Assembly: GCA_025936995.1 (NCBI GenBank)
Contig: JAICSH010000018.1
Location: 1-37,456 of the forward strand
Origin: Thermoleophilia bacterium
GTDB lineage: Bacteria > Actinomycetota > Thermoleophilia > Gaiellales > Gaiellaceae
Reading direction: 5' to 3'
DNA length: 37,456 bases
In this document: positions 29,608 to 37,456 of the stretch, in pieces
How the letters are laid out: every line of letters begins with the position of its first letter
Numbering within the stretch: position 1 is the stretch's first letter
Position numbers and translations under genes: made by a program
Notes under the pieces: model-generated
The model's database searches: none
The model's input: only the letters and a program-made list of their open reading frames with translations
Told to the model about the DNA's origin: nothing

Positions 29608-31201
29608 GCGGGAACGCGCGCGCGGCGTGCCGGGCCAGCTCGATCAGCGGCTGGACGGCGAAGAGCGAGCCGAGCGAGACCACGAACGCGGCGCCGACCG
29701 CGACGTGGAGGAGCTCCTCCTTCGCGGGCGCGCCGCCGCTCACGGCCACGCTTCCGCCCGGCTGCACCTGCAGCTCCGCGGACGGGCGCATGTACATCGC
29801 CCGCACGATTCCGAGGTAGTAGTAGAGGCTGACGAGCGTCGCGAGCACGCCGACGATCACGAGCCACACCCAGCCGTGCCGGTACGCGGCGGCGAGCACG
29901 TAGAACTTTCCGACGAAGCCGCCGCCGAGCGGCAGCCCGGCGAAGCCGAACATGAAGAACCACATGGCGACGCCGAGGAACGGCCGCTCCCACCCGAAGC
30001 CGGCGAGATTCTCGAGCGTCACCGGCACGCCGAGCTCCCGCTCCCGCGCGGCGACGATCGCGAACGAGCCGAAGGCCATTGCCGAGTAGGGGACGAGGTA
30101 GTACATGAGCGCGCGGCCGCCGAGCGCGCTTCCGGCGCTGAGCCCGATGAGCATGAAGCCGGCGTGCGAGATCGACGAGTAGGCGAGGATCCGCTTCACG
30201 TTCCTCTGCACGAGTGCCGCGAAGTTGCCGATCGCGAGCGAGACCGTCGCGACGATGGCGAAGGCCCAGCTCCAGAGGTGCTCGTCGTGCGGGAACGCGG
30301 TTGTCATGAGGCGGAACGCGAGCAGGAGCGCCGCGACCTTCGTCGCCGACGACATCCAGGCCGTCACGGTCGTCGGTGCGCCCTCGTAGACGTCAGGCGT
30401 CCACATGTGGAACGGCGCTGCGGACATCTTGAAGCCGAGGCCTGCGACGATCAGCGCGATCCCGGTGACGAGGAACGTGTCGCCGGTGAGGCCCTGCGAC
30501 GCGACCGCCCTGGCGATGCCGTCGAACGAGACTGTCCCCGCTGCCCCGTAGACGAGCGCGGAGCCGAAGAGGAGCGTTCCCGCGCCGAAGGAGCCGACGA
30601 TGAGGTACTTGAGCCCCGCCTCGAGCGATCCCCCAGCGACGCCGAAGGCGTCGCGGTCTTCTGGCCGCGCGTCGGCGGCTTTGCCGCCGACGCTTGCAGC
30701 GAATGGGTCGTAGTCGATCGCGCACATGACGTAGAGCGCGATCGAGAACCATTCGAGCGAGAGGAACAGCACCATGAGGTTCGCGGCGCCGACGAAGAAC
30801 GCCATTCCTGCTCCCGAGGCGAGCAGGAGTGCGAAGAACTCCGCGATGTGGTCGTCGCGCCGCCCGGGGTCGGAGGAGCGGCCCCAGCCGGGAATGTGCT
30901 CGACGCCGAGCAGCGTCGTCGCGAGCCCGATCGCGCAGAGGATGACCTGTCCGAGCGCCGTCCAGCGGTCGCGGTAGAAAGCGCCGGAGACGATGGTGTG
31001 GCCGTTAGCGCTGTCGACGTAGAGCCAGACGGCGAGGACGAGCGCGGCCGTGAAGCCGGCTCCCGCGATCGTCGCCGACGCGAGGCGGCGCACCGCGCGC
31101 GGGACGAGCACGGCGCACAGCAGCGCGACGAACGAGGCTCCGATGAGGACGAAGACGGGTCCGAGCCCGAACCAGTCGACGTGCGTCGTGTGCAGCGTCA
31201 C
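29603..31201 (-). CDS. nuoN: NADH-quinone oxidoreductase subunit N
   Basis: A 532-residue antiporter-like membrane subunit of complex I, one of the three proton-pumping arms. It has about 14 membrane segments. The conserved pump region VYEGAPTTVTAWMSSATKVAALLLAFRL and the earlier FLSLEWFSIALYVM carry the lysine and glutamate typical of the channel. A Lys-containing KRILAYSSISHAGFMLIGLSAGSALG segment and VGKFYVLAAAYRHGW near the end are standard NuoN. An insertion around residues 155-185 (KAADARPEDRDAFGVAGGSLEAGLKYLIVGSFG) lies in a loop. GTG 31201 overlaps the nuoM stop (GTGA). It is the last gene of the nuo operon. Confidence 0.95.
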   Translation of the reverse strand: MTLHTTHVDWFGLGPVFVLIGASFVALLCAVLVPRAVRRLASATIAGAGFTAALVLAVWLYVDSANGHTIVSGAFYRDRWTALGQVILCAIGLATTLLGVEHIPGWGRSSDPGRRDDHIAEFFALLLASGAGMAFFVGAANLMVLFLSLEWFSIALYVMCAIDYDPFAASVGGKAADARPEDRDAFGVAGGSLEAGLKYLIVGSFGAGTLLFGSALVYGAAGTVSFDGIARAVASQGLTGDTFLVTGIALIVAGLGFKMSAAPFHMWTPDVYEGAPTTVTAWMSSATKVAALLLAFRLMTTAFPHDEHLWSWAFAIVATVSLAIGNFAALVQRNVKRILAYSSISHAGFMLIGLSAGSALGGRALMYYLVPYSAMAFGSFAIVAARERELGVPVTLENLAGFGWERPFLGVAMWFFMFGFAGLPLGGGFVGKFYVLAAAYRHGWVWLVIVGVLATLVSLYYYLGIVRAMYMRPSAELQVQPGGSVAVSGGAPAKEELLHVAVGAAFVVSLGSLFAVQPLIELARHAARAFPL

Positions 31202-32652
31202 TTGAACTGGCTCCTCACGGACGCCGCCGGGCTCTGGCCGAAGAAGGAGTGGTGGCTGATGCCCGCCGGCCAGGCGGACAGGAAGAGCAGCCCGGCGACG
31301 AGCGGGACGACGAGCGCGAGCTCGCCGGGCCGCAGGTCGAGCGCCTCGTCCGCGACCGTCGAGCCGCGCGCCTCGTGCAGCACCGCGGAGATCAGCCGCA
31401 GCATGTACATCGCCGCGAGCACGATCGCGCCGGCGCCGATCGCCGACCACCACCAGGCGCGCTGGAAGACGCCCGCGAGGATGAGGAACTCGCCGGCGAA
31501 CGACGCGGAGCCGGGCACGGCGAGCGAGATCACTCCGAGGGTCATTAGGAGCGTCGCGAGCGCGGGCCGTCCTCGCGCCATCCCCCCGAGGAACCGGAAC
31601 TCACCGGTCGTCGTCCGCCGCTCCACGGCGCCGGCGATCAGGAAGAGCGAGGTCGAGATCAACCCGTGTGCGACCATCTGCAGCACGGCGCCGTCGAAGC
31701 CGAGATCCGTGCCCGCGAACAGGCCGAGCGCGATCAGCCCCGATTGAGCAAGCGACGAGTAGGCGACGACGCCGCGGAAGTCCGTGGAGCGGAAGGCGAG
31801 CAGCGAGCCGTACACGAGCGCGGCGGCCGCGAGCGCGAGCACCGCGGTCCGGTAGAACGAGGTCGGATCCGGGAACTTCGCGATCGCGATTCGGAGCATC
31901 CCGTAGAGGCCCGCCTTCGCGATCACGCCGGAGAGGACGGCGCTCACCTCCGGCGGCGCCTCGCGATACGCGTCCGGCAGCCAGCCGTGGAACGGGAAGA
32001 GCGGCGCCTTGATGACGAAGGCGAGCATGAAGCCGAGGAAGAGCCAGCGGCTCGCGCTCGTCGGGCCGTTCACGAGGTCGAACGTCCCGGATTTCAACCC
32101 GTACGCGATGATCGCGGCGAGCATCAGCAGCGAGCCCGCCATCGTGTAGATGACGAACTTGATCGTCGCCTCCATCCGCCGCGCGCCGCCCCAGACGCCG
32201 ATCAGGACGTAGAGCGGGATGAGCATCGCCTCGAAGAAGGCGTAGAAGACGAGGAGATCCTGCGCGACGAAGACGCCGACCGTTGCCCCGGTGAGGAGGA
32301 GCATCAGCCCGAAATAGGCGCGCGAGCGGTCGCGGCCGACCCAGAAGCCGTATCCCGTGCACGCGGCCATCGCGACGACGGTGAGGCCGACGAGCCACAT
32401 CGAGAAGCCGTAGACGCCGACGTGGTACGAGACGTGGAGATCGCCGAACCAGGTCGCCCGCTCCTCCATCTGGAGGCCCGAGCGCGTGAAGTCGAAGCGC
32501 GCCGCCTGCTCGATCCAGAACCCGACCTCGGCGAGCGAGAACAGCAGGGCGAGGCTTCCCGTCGCGTAGCGGGAGAGCGGCAGGATCCAGATCAGGATCG
32601 CGCCTGCGATCGGCAGCCAGATCAGGATCGAGGTGAGGGAGGAAGCGTTCAC
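31198..32652 (-). CDS. nuoM: NADH-quinone oxidoreductase subunit M
   Basis: A 484-residue antiporter-like pump subunit. Typical NuoM segments are FYAFFEAMLIPLYVLIGVWGGARRMEATIKFVIYTMAGSLLML (with the conserved Glu of the channel), FPFHGWLPDAYREAPPEVSAVLSGVIAKAGLYGMLRI (channel lysine) and FRGVVAYSSLAQSGLIALGLF. About 14 membrane segments are seen. GTG 32652 overlaps the nuoL TGA, and its own TGA overlaps nuoN, so translation is coupled. The fixed order L-M-N ensures that the membrane arm subunits are made in step. Confidence 0.95.
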   Translation of the reverse strand: MNASSLTSILIWLPIAGAILIWILPLSRYATGSLALLFSLAEVGFWIEQAARFDFTRSGLQMEERATWFGDLHVSYHVGVYGFSMWLVGLTVVAMAACTGYGFWVGRDRSRAYFGLMLLLTGATVGVFVAQDLLVFYAFFEAMLIPLYVLIGVWGGARRMEATIKFVIYTMAGSLLMLAAIIAYGLKSGTFDLVNGPTSASRWLFLGFMLAFVIKAPLFPFHGWLPDAYREAPPEVSAVLSGVIAKAGLYGMLRIAIAKFPDPTSFYRTAVLALAAAALVYGSLLAFRSTDFRGVVAYSSLAQSGLIALGLFAGTDLGFDGAVLQMVAHGLISTSLFLIAGAVERRTTTGEFRFLGGMARGRPALATLLMTLGVISLAVPGSASFAGEFLILAGVFQRAWWWSAIGAGAIVLAAMYMLRLISAVLHEARGSTVADEALDLRPGELALVVPLVAGLLFLSAWPAGISHHSFFGQSPAASVRSQFK

Positions 32653-34535
32653 TTGGCGATGAGGAAGGCGAGGACGACTCCGGCCGCACCGGCGGCGAGG
32701 AAGAGGACGTACGTGCGCAGGAGCCCGGTCTGGATCCGGCGCACGAAACCGCCGGTCTCGAGGGTCGTCCGGCCGAGGTCGGGGCCGGTCTGGAGCACGA
32801 CGGGCTCCTCGAACTCGCGCCGCAGGGCGGCGGCGAACGCGGCGGTCGGCTTGTAGAAGACCGCGTCGTACAGCTCGTCGAACCAGAACTTGTGCTCGAG
32901 CGTCCGGCGCCAGAACGGCGCGGCGGGAATCGCCAGCTTCCGTTCGGAGTAGATCGCCCACGCGACAGCGATTCCCGCGAGGCCCGCGAGCACGGTGGCG
33001 ACGGAGGTGTAGTACTCCTGCGTGTTCGTCGGCGCCGCGACCGCGAGGGTGCGCGCCGCGGGCTCGAGCCAGTCGCTGAACGGATGCCACTGCGGCGACC
33101 ACTGCAGCCAGCCGCCGACCGTCGCGAGCACGGCGAGGACGCCGACCGGCACGAGCATCGTCCAGGCGCCTTCACGGCCGTGATGCTTGTGGTGGTGCTC
33201 GCGGACGAACGGGCTCGGCTCGCCCGGGAAGACGAGGAACCAGAGGCGGAACGTGTACAGGCCCGTGAGGAAGGCGCCGGCGATCCCGCAGACCCAGAAG
33301 ATCCAGCCGTACCAGGTGCCGAGCGCCGCAGTCGAGGCGACGATCGAGTCCTTCGAGAAGAAGCCGCTGAAGGGCGGGATCCCGACGAGCGCGAGCGCGC
33401 CCGCGAGGAAGCACCATTTCGTGAACGGCATCAACCGCCCGAGCCCGCGCATGTTGCGGATGTCCTGCTCGCCCGCGAGCGCGTGGATCGCGAGTCCGGC
33501 CGTCATGAACAGCAGCGCCTTGAAGAAGGCGTGCGTCATCAGGTGGAACATCCCACTCGAGTACGCGCCCACGCCGGCGCCGAGGAACATGTAGCCGATC
33601 TGCGACATCGTCGAGTAGGCGATGACCCGCTTGATGTCGACCTGGACGAGCGCGATCAGCCCCGCGACGAGCAGCGTGAGCGCGCCCGTGCCTGCGGCGA
33701 TCAACTCGACGGTGCGAGCCTGCTCGAAGATGAAGTGCGTGCGCGCGATCAGGTAGACGCCGGCGGTGACCATCGTCGCCGCGTGGATGAGGGCGCTGAC
33801 CGGCGTCGGGCCCTCCATCGCGTCCGGCAACCAGGTCTGGAGCGGGATCTGTGCCGACTTCGCCGCCGCGCCGCCGAGCAGGCCGAGCGCAACGAGGTTC
33901 ACGGCCGTCGGCGAGAGGCCGACGCCGAAGCCGCTCACGAACGAGAGCGAGTGCGTGTGCGCGATCAGGATGAAGAACGCGAGCGCCATCGTCGCGTCGC
34001 CGAACGCGTTCATCACGAACGCCTTCTTCGCGGCCTCCACCGCGCTCGGACGCTCGTGCCAGAAGCCGATCAGGAGATAGGACGAGAGGCCGACGAGCCC
34101 CCAGCCCGCGAGGAGGAGGAGCAGGTTGCCGCCCTCGACGAGCAGGAGCATCGAGAAGACGAAGAACGAGATGTACGCGAAGTAGCGGCGTTCCTCGTCG
34201 TCGCCGTCCATGTAGCCGATCGAGTAGAGGACGATCAGGCCGCCGACACCGCTGACGATCAGCATCATCACGGTGCTCAGCGGGTCGACGAAGAGCTGCA
34301 GGCCAGCGTGGAAGTTGCCAGACTCGAGCCACGTCCACGCCGTCGTGAACTCGCCGCGGTGGCCGTTTTGGCTCCGCAGCGAGACGAACGCCCAGACCGC
34401 GCCGCCGAAGGCGACGAAGACGCTCGTCGTCGCGATCCACGCGGCGGCGACGCGCGGGATCCGCGTCCCGCAGAGCGTGATCAGGCTCGTCCCGCCGAGC
34501 GGAGCGAGCAGGCAGAGCCAGGCGCCCCCCGTCAT
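32649..34535 (-). CDS. nuoL: NADH-quinone oxidoreductase subunit L
   Basis: The distal pump subunit of complex I, 628 residues. It has FVDPLSTVMMLIVSGVGGLIVLYSIGYM, GWGLVGLSSYLLIGFW, LPDAMEGPTPVSALIHAATMVTAGVYLIART and DIKRVIAYSTMSQIGYMFLGAGVG, all NuoL hallmarks. The long C-terminal extension with the amphipathic lateral helix that runs along the membrane arm is present (after about residue 470), ending in one more membrane segment (FLAAGAAGVVLAFLIAK). ATG 34535 overlaps the nuoK stop (ATGA). Confidence 0.95.
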   Translation of the reverse strand: MTGGAWLCLLAPLGGTSLITLCGTRIPRVAAAWIATTSVFVAFGGAVWAFVSLRSQNGHRGEFTTAWTWLESGNFHAGLQLFVDPLSTVMMLIVSGVGGLIVLYSIGYMDGDDEERRYFAYISFFVFSMLLLVEGGNLLLLLAGWGLVGLSSYLLIGFWHERPSAVEAAKKAFVMNAFGDATMALAFFILIAHTHSLSFVSGFGVGLSPTAVNLVALGLLGGAAAKSAQIPLQTWLPDAMEGPTPVSALIHAATMVTAGVYLIARTHFIFEQARTVELIAAGTGALTLLVAGLIALVQVDIKRVIAYSTMSQIGYMFLGAGVGAYSSGMFHLMTHAFFKALLFMTAGLAIHALAGEQDIRNMRGLGRLMPFTKWCFLAGALALVGIPPFSGFFSKDSIVASTAALGTWYGWIFWVCGIAGAFLTGLYTFRLWFLVFPGEPSPFVREHHHKHHGREGAWTMLVPVGVLAVLATVGGWLQWSPQWHPFSDWLEPAARTLAVAAPTNTQEYYTSVATVLAGLAGIAVAWAIYSERKLAIPAAPFWRRTLEHKFWFDELYDAVFYKPTAAFAAALRREFEEPVVLQTGPDLGRTTLETGGFVRRIQTGLLRTYVLFLAAGAAGVVLAFLIAK

Positions 34536-34840
34536 CCTCGGAGCTCCGAGAGCGTGTCCACGTCGAGCGAGAGCCGGCGCCGGTTGAGCGCGACGACGAG
34601 GCCGAGCCCGACGCAGACCTCCGAGGCGGCGACGGCCATCACGGCGAGCGCGAAGATCTGGCCGGAGCCGTTGTGCCAGTGGCGCGAGAGCGCGATCAGC
34701 GCGAGGTTCCCCGCGTTGAGCATCAGCTCGAGCGAGAGCAGCACGACAAGCGTGTTGCGGCGGATGAGGACCCCGAGCGCGCCGATCCCGAACAGGACGG
34801 CGGCGACCGCGACGTACCACGCGACGTCGGGACCGAGCAT
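34532..34840 (-). CDS. nuoK: NADH-quinone oxidoreductase subunit K
   Basis: A 102-residue membrane subunit with three helices. The conserved glutamate of the second helix is in VVLLSLELMLNAGNLALIAL, and a further acidic residue of the third helix is in AVAASEVCVGLGLVVAL; both belong to the central hydrophilic axis of the membrane arm. Length is standard. ATG 34840 shares one base with the nuoJ stop (TGATG). Confidence 0.95.
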   Translation of the reverse strand: MLGPDVAWYVAVAAVLFGIGALGVLIRRNTLVVLLSLELMLNAGNLALIALSRHWHNGSGQIFALAVMAVAASEVCVGLGLVVALNRRRLSLDVDTLSELRG

Positions 34841-35388
34841 CAGGCCGTCCGCCTGGTGTGCGAGCCGAGGATCACGCCGCCGACCGCGGCGATGAGCAGG
34901 ACGACCGACGTGATCTCGAACGCGAGCAGGTGGTCGATCAGGAAGACGCGCCCGACCCAGGCCGGGGTACCGAACGCGGCGCCGACCCTGCCGTCGCTGT
35001 GCAGGCTCCCGTTCGCCTGCATCCCGACCGCGACGACGATCTCCACGAGCAGCGCGCCCGCGGCGCCGACCGCCCCGACCGTCTGCCAGCTCGGGCCGCC
35101 GGACCACGGCGTCTCGCGCCTCGGCCCGACGTACGCGATCACGAAGAGGAACATCACGACGACGGCGCCCGCGTAGACGAGCACCTGCGCCGCGGCGACG
35201 AACTCCGCCGACAGCAGGAGGTACATGACCGCGAGCGAGCCGAGGTTCCCGATCAGCGCGAGCGCCGAGTAGAACGGGTTCGAGAACGTGATCACCGCGA
35301 TCCCGGAGCCGAGGCACGAGAAGACGGCCACGACCCAGACGATCCAGACGAGGACGTTCCCGGCGGATGCGGCGACGAGCGTGCTCAC
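34840..35388 (-). CDS. nuoJ: NADH-quinone oxidoreductase subunit J
   Basis: A 182-residue membrane subunit with five helices. The conserved third-helix segment [24 protein letters not shown] contains the glycine/tyrosine region that forms the pi-bulge linking quinone reduction to pumping. [27 protein letters not shown] precedes it. The GTG start overlaps the nuoI TGA by four bases. The C-terminal loop and last helix ([22 protein letters not shown]) are typical. Confidence 0.94.
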   Translation of the reverse strand: MSTLVAASAGNVLVWIVWVVAVFSCLGSGIAVITFSNPFYSALALIGNLGSLAVMYLLLSAEFVAAAQVLVYAGAVVVMFLFVIAYVGPRRETPWSGGPSWQTVGAVGAAGALLVEIVVAVGMQANGSLHSDGRVGAAFGTPAWVGRVFLIDHLLAFEITSVVLLIAAVGGVILGSHTRRTA

Positions 35389-35882
35389 GAGTCTGACTTG
35401 TAGAAGGGGATCGGGGTGTCGTAGAGGTCCGCGTCCGCGACCGGCGTCTGCTTCACCGGCGGGGTGAGGAGCATGTCCTTCGTGTAGATCTGGTCATCGC
35501 GGTTGTGCTCGGAGATCTCGTAGTCGTTGCCGAGCGTGATCGCGTCGAACGGGCACGCGAGCTCGCAGTAGCCGCAGAAGATGCAGCGGCTGAGGTTGAT
35601 CTCGTAGATGCGCGCGTAGCGCTCTCCGGCCGATACGCGGTTGTCCGGCGTGTTCTCGGCGGCGACGACCCGGATGCAGTCGGCGGGGCACGCGGCCGCG
35701 CAGAGCGAGCAGCCGACGCACTTCTCCAGTCCGTTCTCGTGGCGCCAGAGCATGTGCCGGCCGCGGAAGCGCGGGTAGACGGGCCGCTTGTACTCCGGAT
35801 ACTGCTGCGTGATCGGCTTCTTGAAGATCTGCTTGAAGGTGACCCCGAAGCCCTTCAGGGTCTCGACGGGCTGCGGACTCAT
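35385..35882 (-). CDS. nuoI: NADH-quinone oxidoreductase subunit I (2x[4Fe-4S])
   Basis: A 165-residue ferredoxin-like subunit that carries electrons through clusters N6a and N6b to N2. Two C-x2-C-x2-C-x3-C-P motifs are visible: [16 protein letters not shown] and [16 protein letters not shown]. The N-terminal helix region ([20 protein letters not shown]) sits at the membrane interface, and [18 protein letters not shown] is typical. ATG 35882 shares one base with the nuoH stop. Confidence 0.96.
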   Translation of the reverse strand: MSPQPVETLKGFGVTFKQIFKKPITQQYPEYKRPVYPRFRGRHMLWRHENGLEKCVGCSLCAAACPADCIRVVAAENTPDNRVSAGERYARIYEINLSRCIFCGYCELACPFDAITLGNDYEISEHNRDDQIYTKDMLLTPPVKQTPVADADLYDTPIPFYKSDS

Positions 35883-36865
35883 CAGAAAGCCACCACCAGA
35901 AGCGCGGTAACGACGGCGTTGACCGTCGCGACCGGCAGCAGGATCTTCCAGCCGAAGCGCATCAGCTGGTCGTAGCGGAGCCGCGGCAGCGTCGTCCGCA
36001 GCCAGATGAATACGAAGAGGACGGCCATCGTCTTGAGCACGAACCAGATCGGCCCGATGTCCCACGGCCCGTGCCAGCCGGAGAAGAACAGCGTCACCAT
36101 CAGGCCGGAGAGCGTGATCAGGTTGATGTACTCGGCCATCTGGAACAGGCCCCAGCGCATCCCCGAGTACTCGGTGTGGTACCCCGCGACGAGCTCCTGC
36201 TCGGCTTCCGGCAGGTCGAACGGCGCGCGACTCGTCTCCGCGATGCCGCCGAAGAAGAAGACGACGAGCCCGATGAACTCGGGCGCTGCGTACGGGAGCC
36301 ACGAGCCCTGACGCGCGACGATCTCCGGCAGGTTGAGCGAGCGGCCGAGGATCACGACGCCGAGCACGCTGAGCGCGAGCGAGACCTCGTACGACACGAG
36401 CTGCGCGCAGGTGCGCATCGAGCCGAGGATCGAGTACTTCGACTCCGAGGCCCAGCCGCCCACGATGAAGCCGTAGATCCCGATCGAGCCGAGCGCGAAG
36501 ATCGCGATCAGGCCGATCGAGACGTTCGCGACCTCGCCGTTGATCCGCCAGCCGTGCACCGTCCAGCCCGGCCCCCACGGGATGAAGGCGAAGGCCGCGA
36601 TCGCGGTGAACGCCGAGACGATCGGCGCGAGGATGTACGGGAGCTCGATCGCCGACGAGGGCGCGAACGCCTCTTTGCGAACGAGCTTGACGAGGTCGGC
36701 GATCGGCTGGAGGAGCCCGTACGGGCCGGCGCGATTCGGGCCGTAGCGGAGCTGCATCCGGCCCATCACCTTCCGCTCGATCAGCGTCAGGTACGCGAAG
36801 AGGCCCAGCACGATGTTGACGATGACCACCGCCTTGATGATCGAGATCCACCAGGGCTCGCTCAC
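35882..36865 (-). CDS. nuoH: NADH-quinone oxidoreductase subunit H
   Basis: A 327-residue subunit that forms the quinone-access cavity and joins the peripheral to the membrane arm. Signatures include [39 protein letters not shown] (first cytosolic loop), [30 protein letters not shown], and [41 protein letters not shown], the acidic quinone loop. The GTG start overlaps the nuoG stop (GTGA). About eight membrane helices are seen. Confidence 0.96.
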   Translation of the reverse strand: MSEPWWISIIKAVVIVNIVLGLFAYLTLIERKVMGRMQLRYGPNRAGPYGLLQPIADLVKLVRKEAFAPSSAIELPYILAPIVSAFTAIAAFAFIPWGPGWTVHGWRINGEVANVSIGLIAIFALGSIGIYGFIVGGWASESKYSILGSMRTCAQLVSYEVSLALSVLGVVILGRSLNLPEIVARQGSWLPYAAPEFIGLVVFFFGGIAETSRAPFDLPEAEQELVAGYHTEYSGMRWGLFQMAEYINLITLSGLMVTLFFSGWHGPWDIGPIWFVLKTMAVLFVFIWLRTTLPRLRYDQLMRFGWKILLPVATVNAVVTALLVVAF

Positions 36866-37456
36866 GCGCTGGGCACCTCCTCGGCCTTGGCGATCTCCAC
36901 CACGCCGCCCAGGCCGTTCGCGTGCTCGAGCGCGACGCGCGCGATCCCGTCGCGCAGGTGCCGGTTCACGCGGGCCGGCAGCGTGATCGCGCTCCCGTTC
37001 GAGCCGACGGTGACGTGGTCCCCGGTCGCGATCTTGCGGCGCCGGGCGTCGCCCGCCGAGATCTCGAGCTCCGGCTGCGGCCGCTGGAACTGCAACTCCG
37101 CGACGCGCTCGACGGCGGCGCCGGAGAAGAGCGGCTTGTACGCGACGAGCCGGATCTCGCCCTTCCGCGCTTTCTGCGCCGGTTCGGGCAGCGCCTCGCG
37201 GCCGACGTGTTCCGGCGCATCCGGGTAGCCGCGTAGCGGCGCGCGCTCGCCGACCTCGCCGAAGGAGAGCCCGCCGTAGACCCGTTCGGAGACCTCGGCG
37301 AAGACGGCAGCCGCGTACGGCGCCACGTCGACGTCGAACCGGGCCGCGAGCTGCGAGAGCCACTCGAGCTCGTCGAGGCCGGGCGGCTCGACGGTCCGGC
37401 GCAGCCGCTGCAGGCGACCCTCGAGGTTGACGAAGGTGCCGTCGCGCTCGAGGTAG
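36862..37456 (-). CDS. nuoG: NADH-quinone oxidoreductase subunit G, C-terminal part, truncated by window
   Basis: The last ~198 residues of the large peripheral subunit; the start and all Fe-S motifs lie beyond base 37456. At the edge the frame reads [18 protein letters not shown], the molybdopterin-oxidoreductase-type signature of NuoG. A C-terminal dinucleotide-binding-like domain follows ([49 protein letters not shown]), which is the molydop-binding fold without cofactor. The TGA overlaps the nuoH GTG. The rest of the operon (nuoA-F and most of G) is expected to the right. Confidence 0.9.
   Translation of the reverse strand, partial: YLERDGTFVNLEGRLQRLRRTVEPPGLDELEWLSQLAARFDVDVAPYAAAVFAEVSERVYGGLSFGEVGERAPLRGYPDAPEHVGREALPEPAQKARKGEIRLVAYKPLFSGAAVERVAELQFQRPQPELEISAGDARRRKIATGDHVTVGSNGSAITLPARVNRHLRDGIARVALEHANGLGGVVEIAKAEEVPSA

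Noticed and set aside
29531-31747. A 738-codon open frame on the plus strand opposite nuoN/nuoM
   Set aside because: Highly charged, repetitive Arg/Glu/Asp composition typical of the reverse of membrane-protein codons; the minus strand carries recognisable NuoN and NuoM.
1-37456. CRISPR arrays, tRNA, rRNA, insertion sequences, prophage or integrase genes
   Set aside because: No regularly spaced repeats, cloverleaf sequences, transposase motifs or terminal inverted repeats were found on reading both strands. Short structured RNAs cannot be ruled out without a covariance search.

Overview
The window is very GC-rich, bacterial, and almost wall-to-wall coding. Genes are mostly joined by 4-base ATGA or GTGA overlaps, and GTG starts are frequent. 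Several features suggest a deep-branching actinobacterium, probably Thermoleophilia (Gaiellales/Solirubrobacterales): the codon bias, a bacterial Ku/LigD pair, secreted proteins built from Ig-like modules with a Y-x-W-x-R-C signature, a DUF1015 protein, and the nuo gene order. That placement is inference from gene content; no rRNA or other phylogenetic marker was read.

Region 1 (1-9843, plus strand): the end of fabF; a HAD hydrolase, a tandem GNAT acetyltransferase and a zinc-ribbon arginase-like protein in one overlapping cluster; accD-accA for malonyl-CoA synthesis; ku-ligD for non-homologous end joining; and a short FtsH-like AAA protease. Region 2 (9853-15262): a lipoprotein facing methylmalonyl-CoA epimerase, an ECF sigma factor, a shortened YchF-like GTPase, a compact arsenic locus, an EamA transporter and a YhaM-like OB/HD nuclease. 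The arsenic locus holds arsR-arsC on the plus strand and, divergently, a 21-residue peptide with eight cysteines, a strong ribosome binding site and its own terminator hairpin. Paired dyads lie in the shared promoter. I regard this as the best candidate for an undescribed small system.

Region 3 (15307-23902): a PRC-like hypothetical overlapping a DUF1015 gene, an inositol-monophosphatase-like enzyme, a secreted EXORDIUM-like protein with three Ig-like repeats, two small unknowns, an MFS transporter broken by an internal deletion, an Mrp/ApbC ATPase and a shortened Ldh_2-family protein. Region 4 (26950 down to 23899, minus strand): a five-gene overlapping operon of a UPF0173 metallo-beta-lactamase-fold hydrolase, a 93-residue unknown, a DUF1028 Ntn-hydrolase-like protein and two tandem cupin-TPR paralogues.

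Region 5 (27025-37456): a small membrane protein, two tandem paralogous secreted Ig-like proteins whose upstream regions share an 11-base direct repeat, and the minus-strand respiratory complex I operon from partial nuoG through nuoN. No tRNA, rRNA, CRISPR array, insertion sequence or phage gene was recognised.
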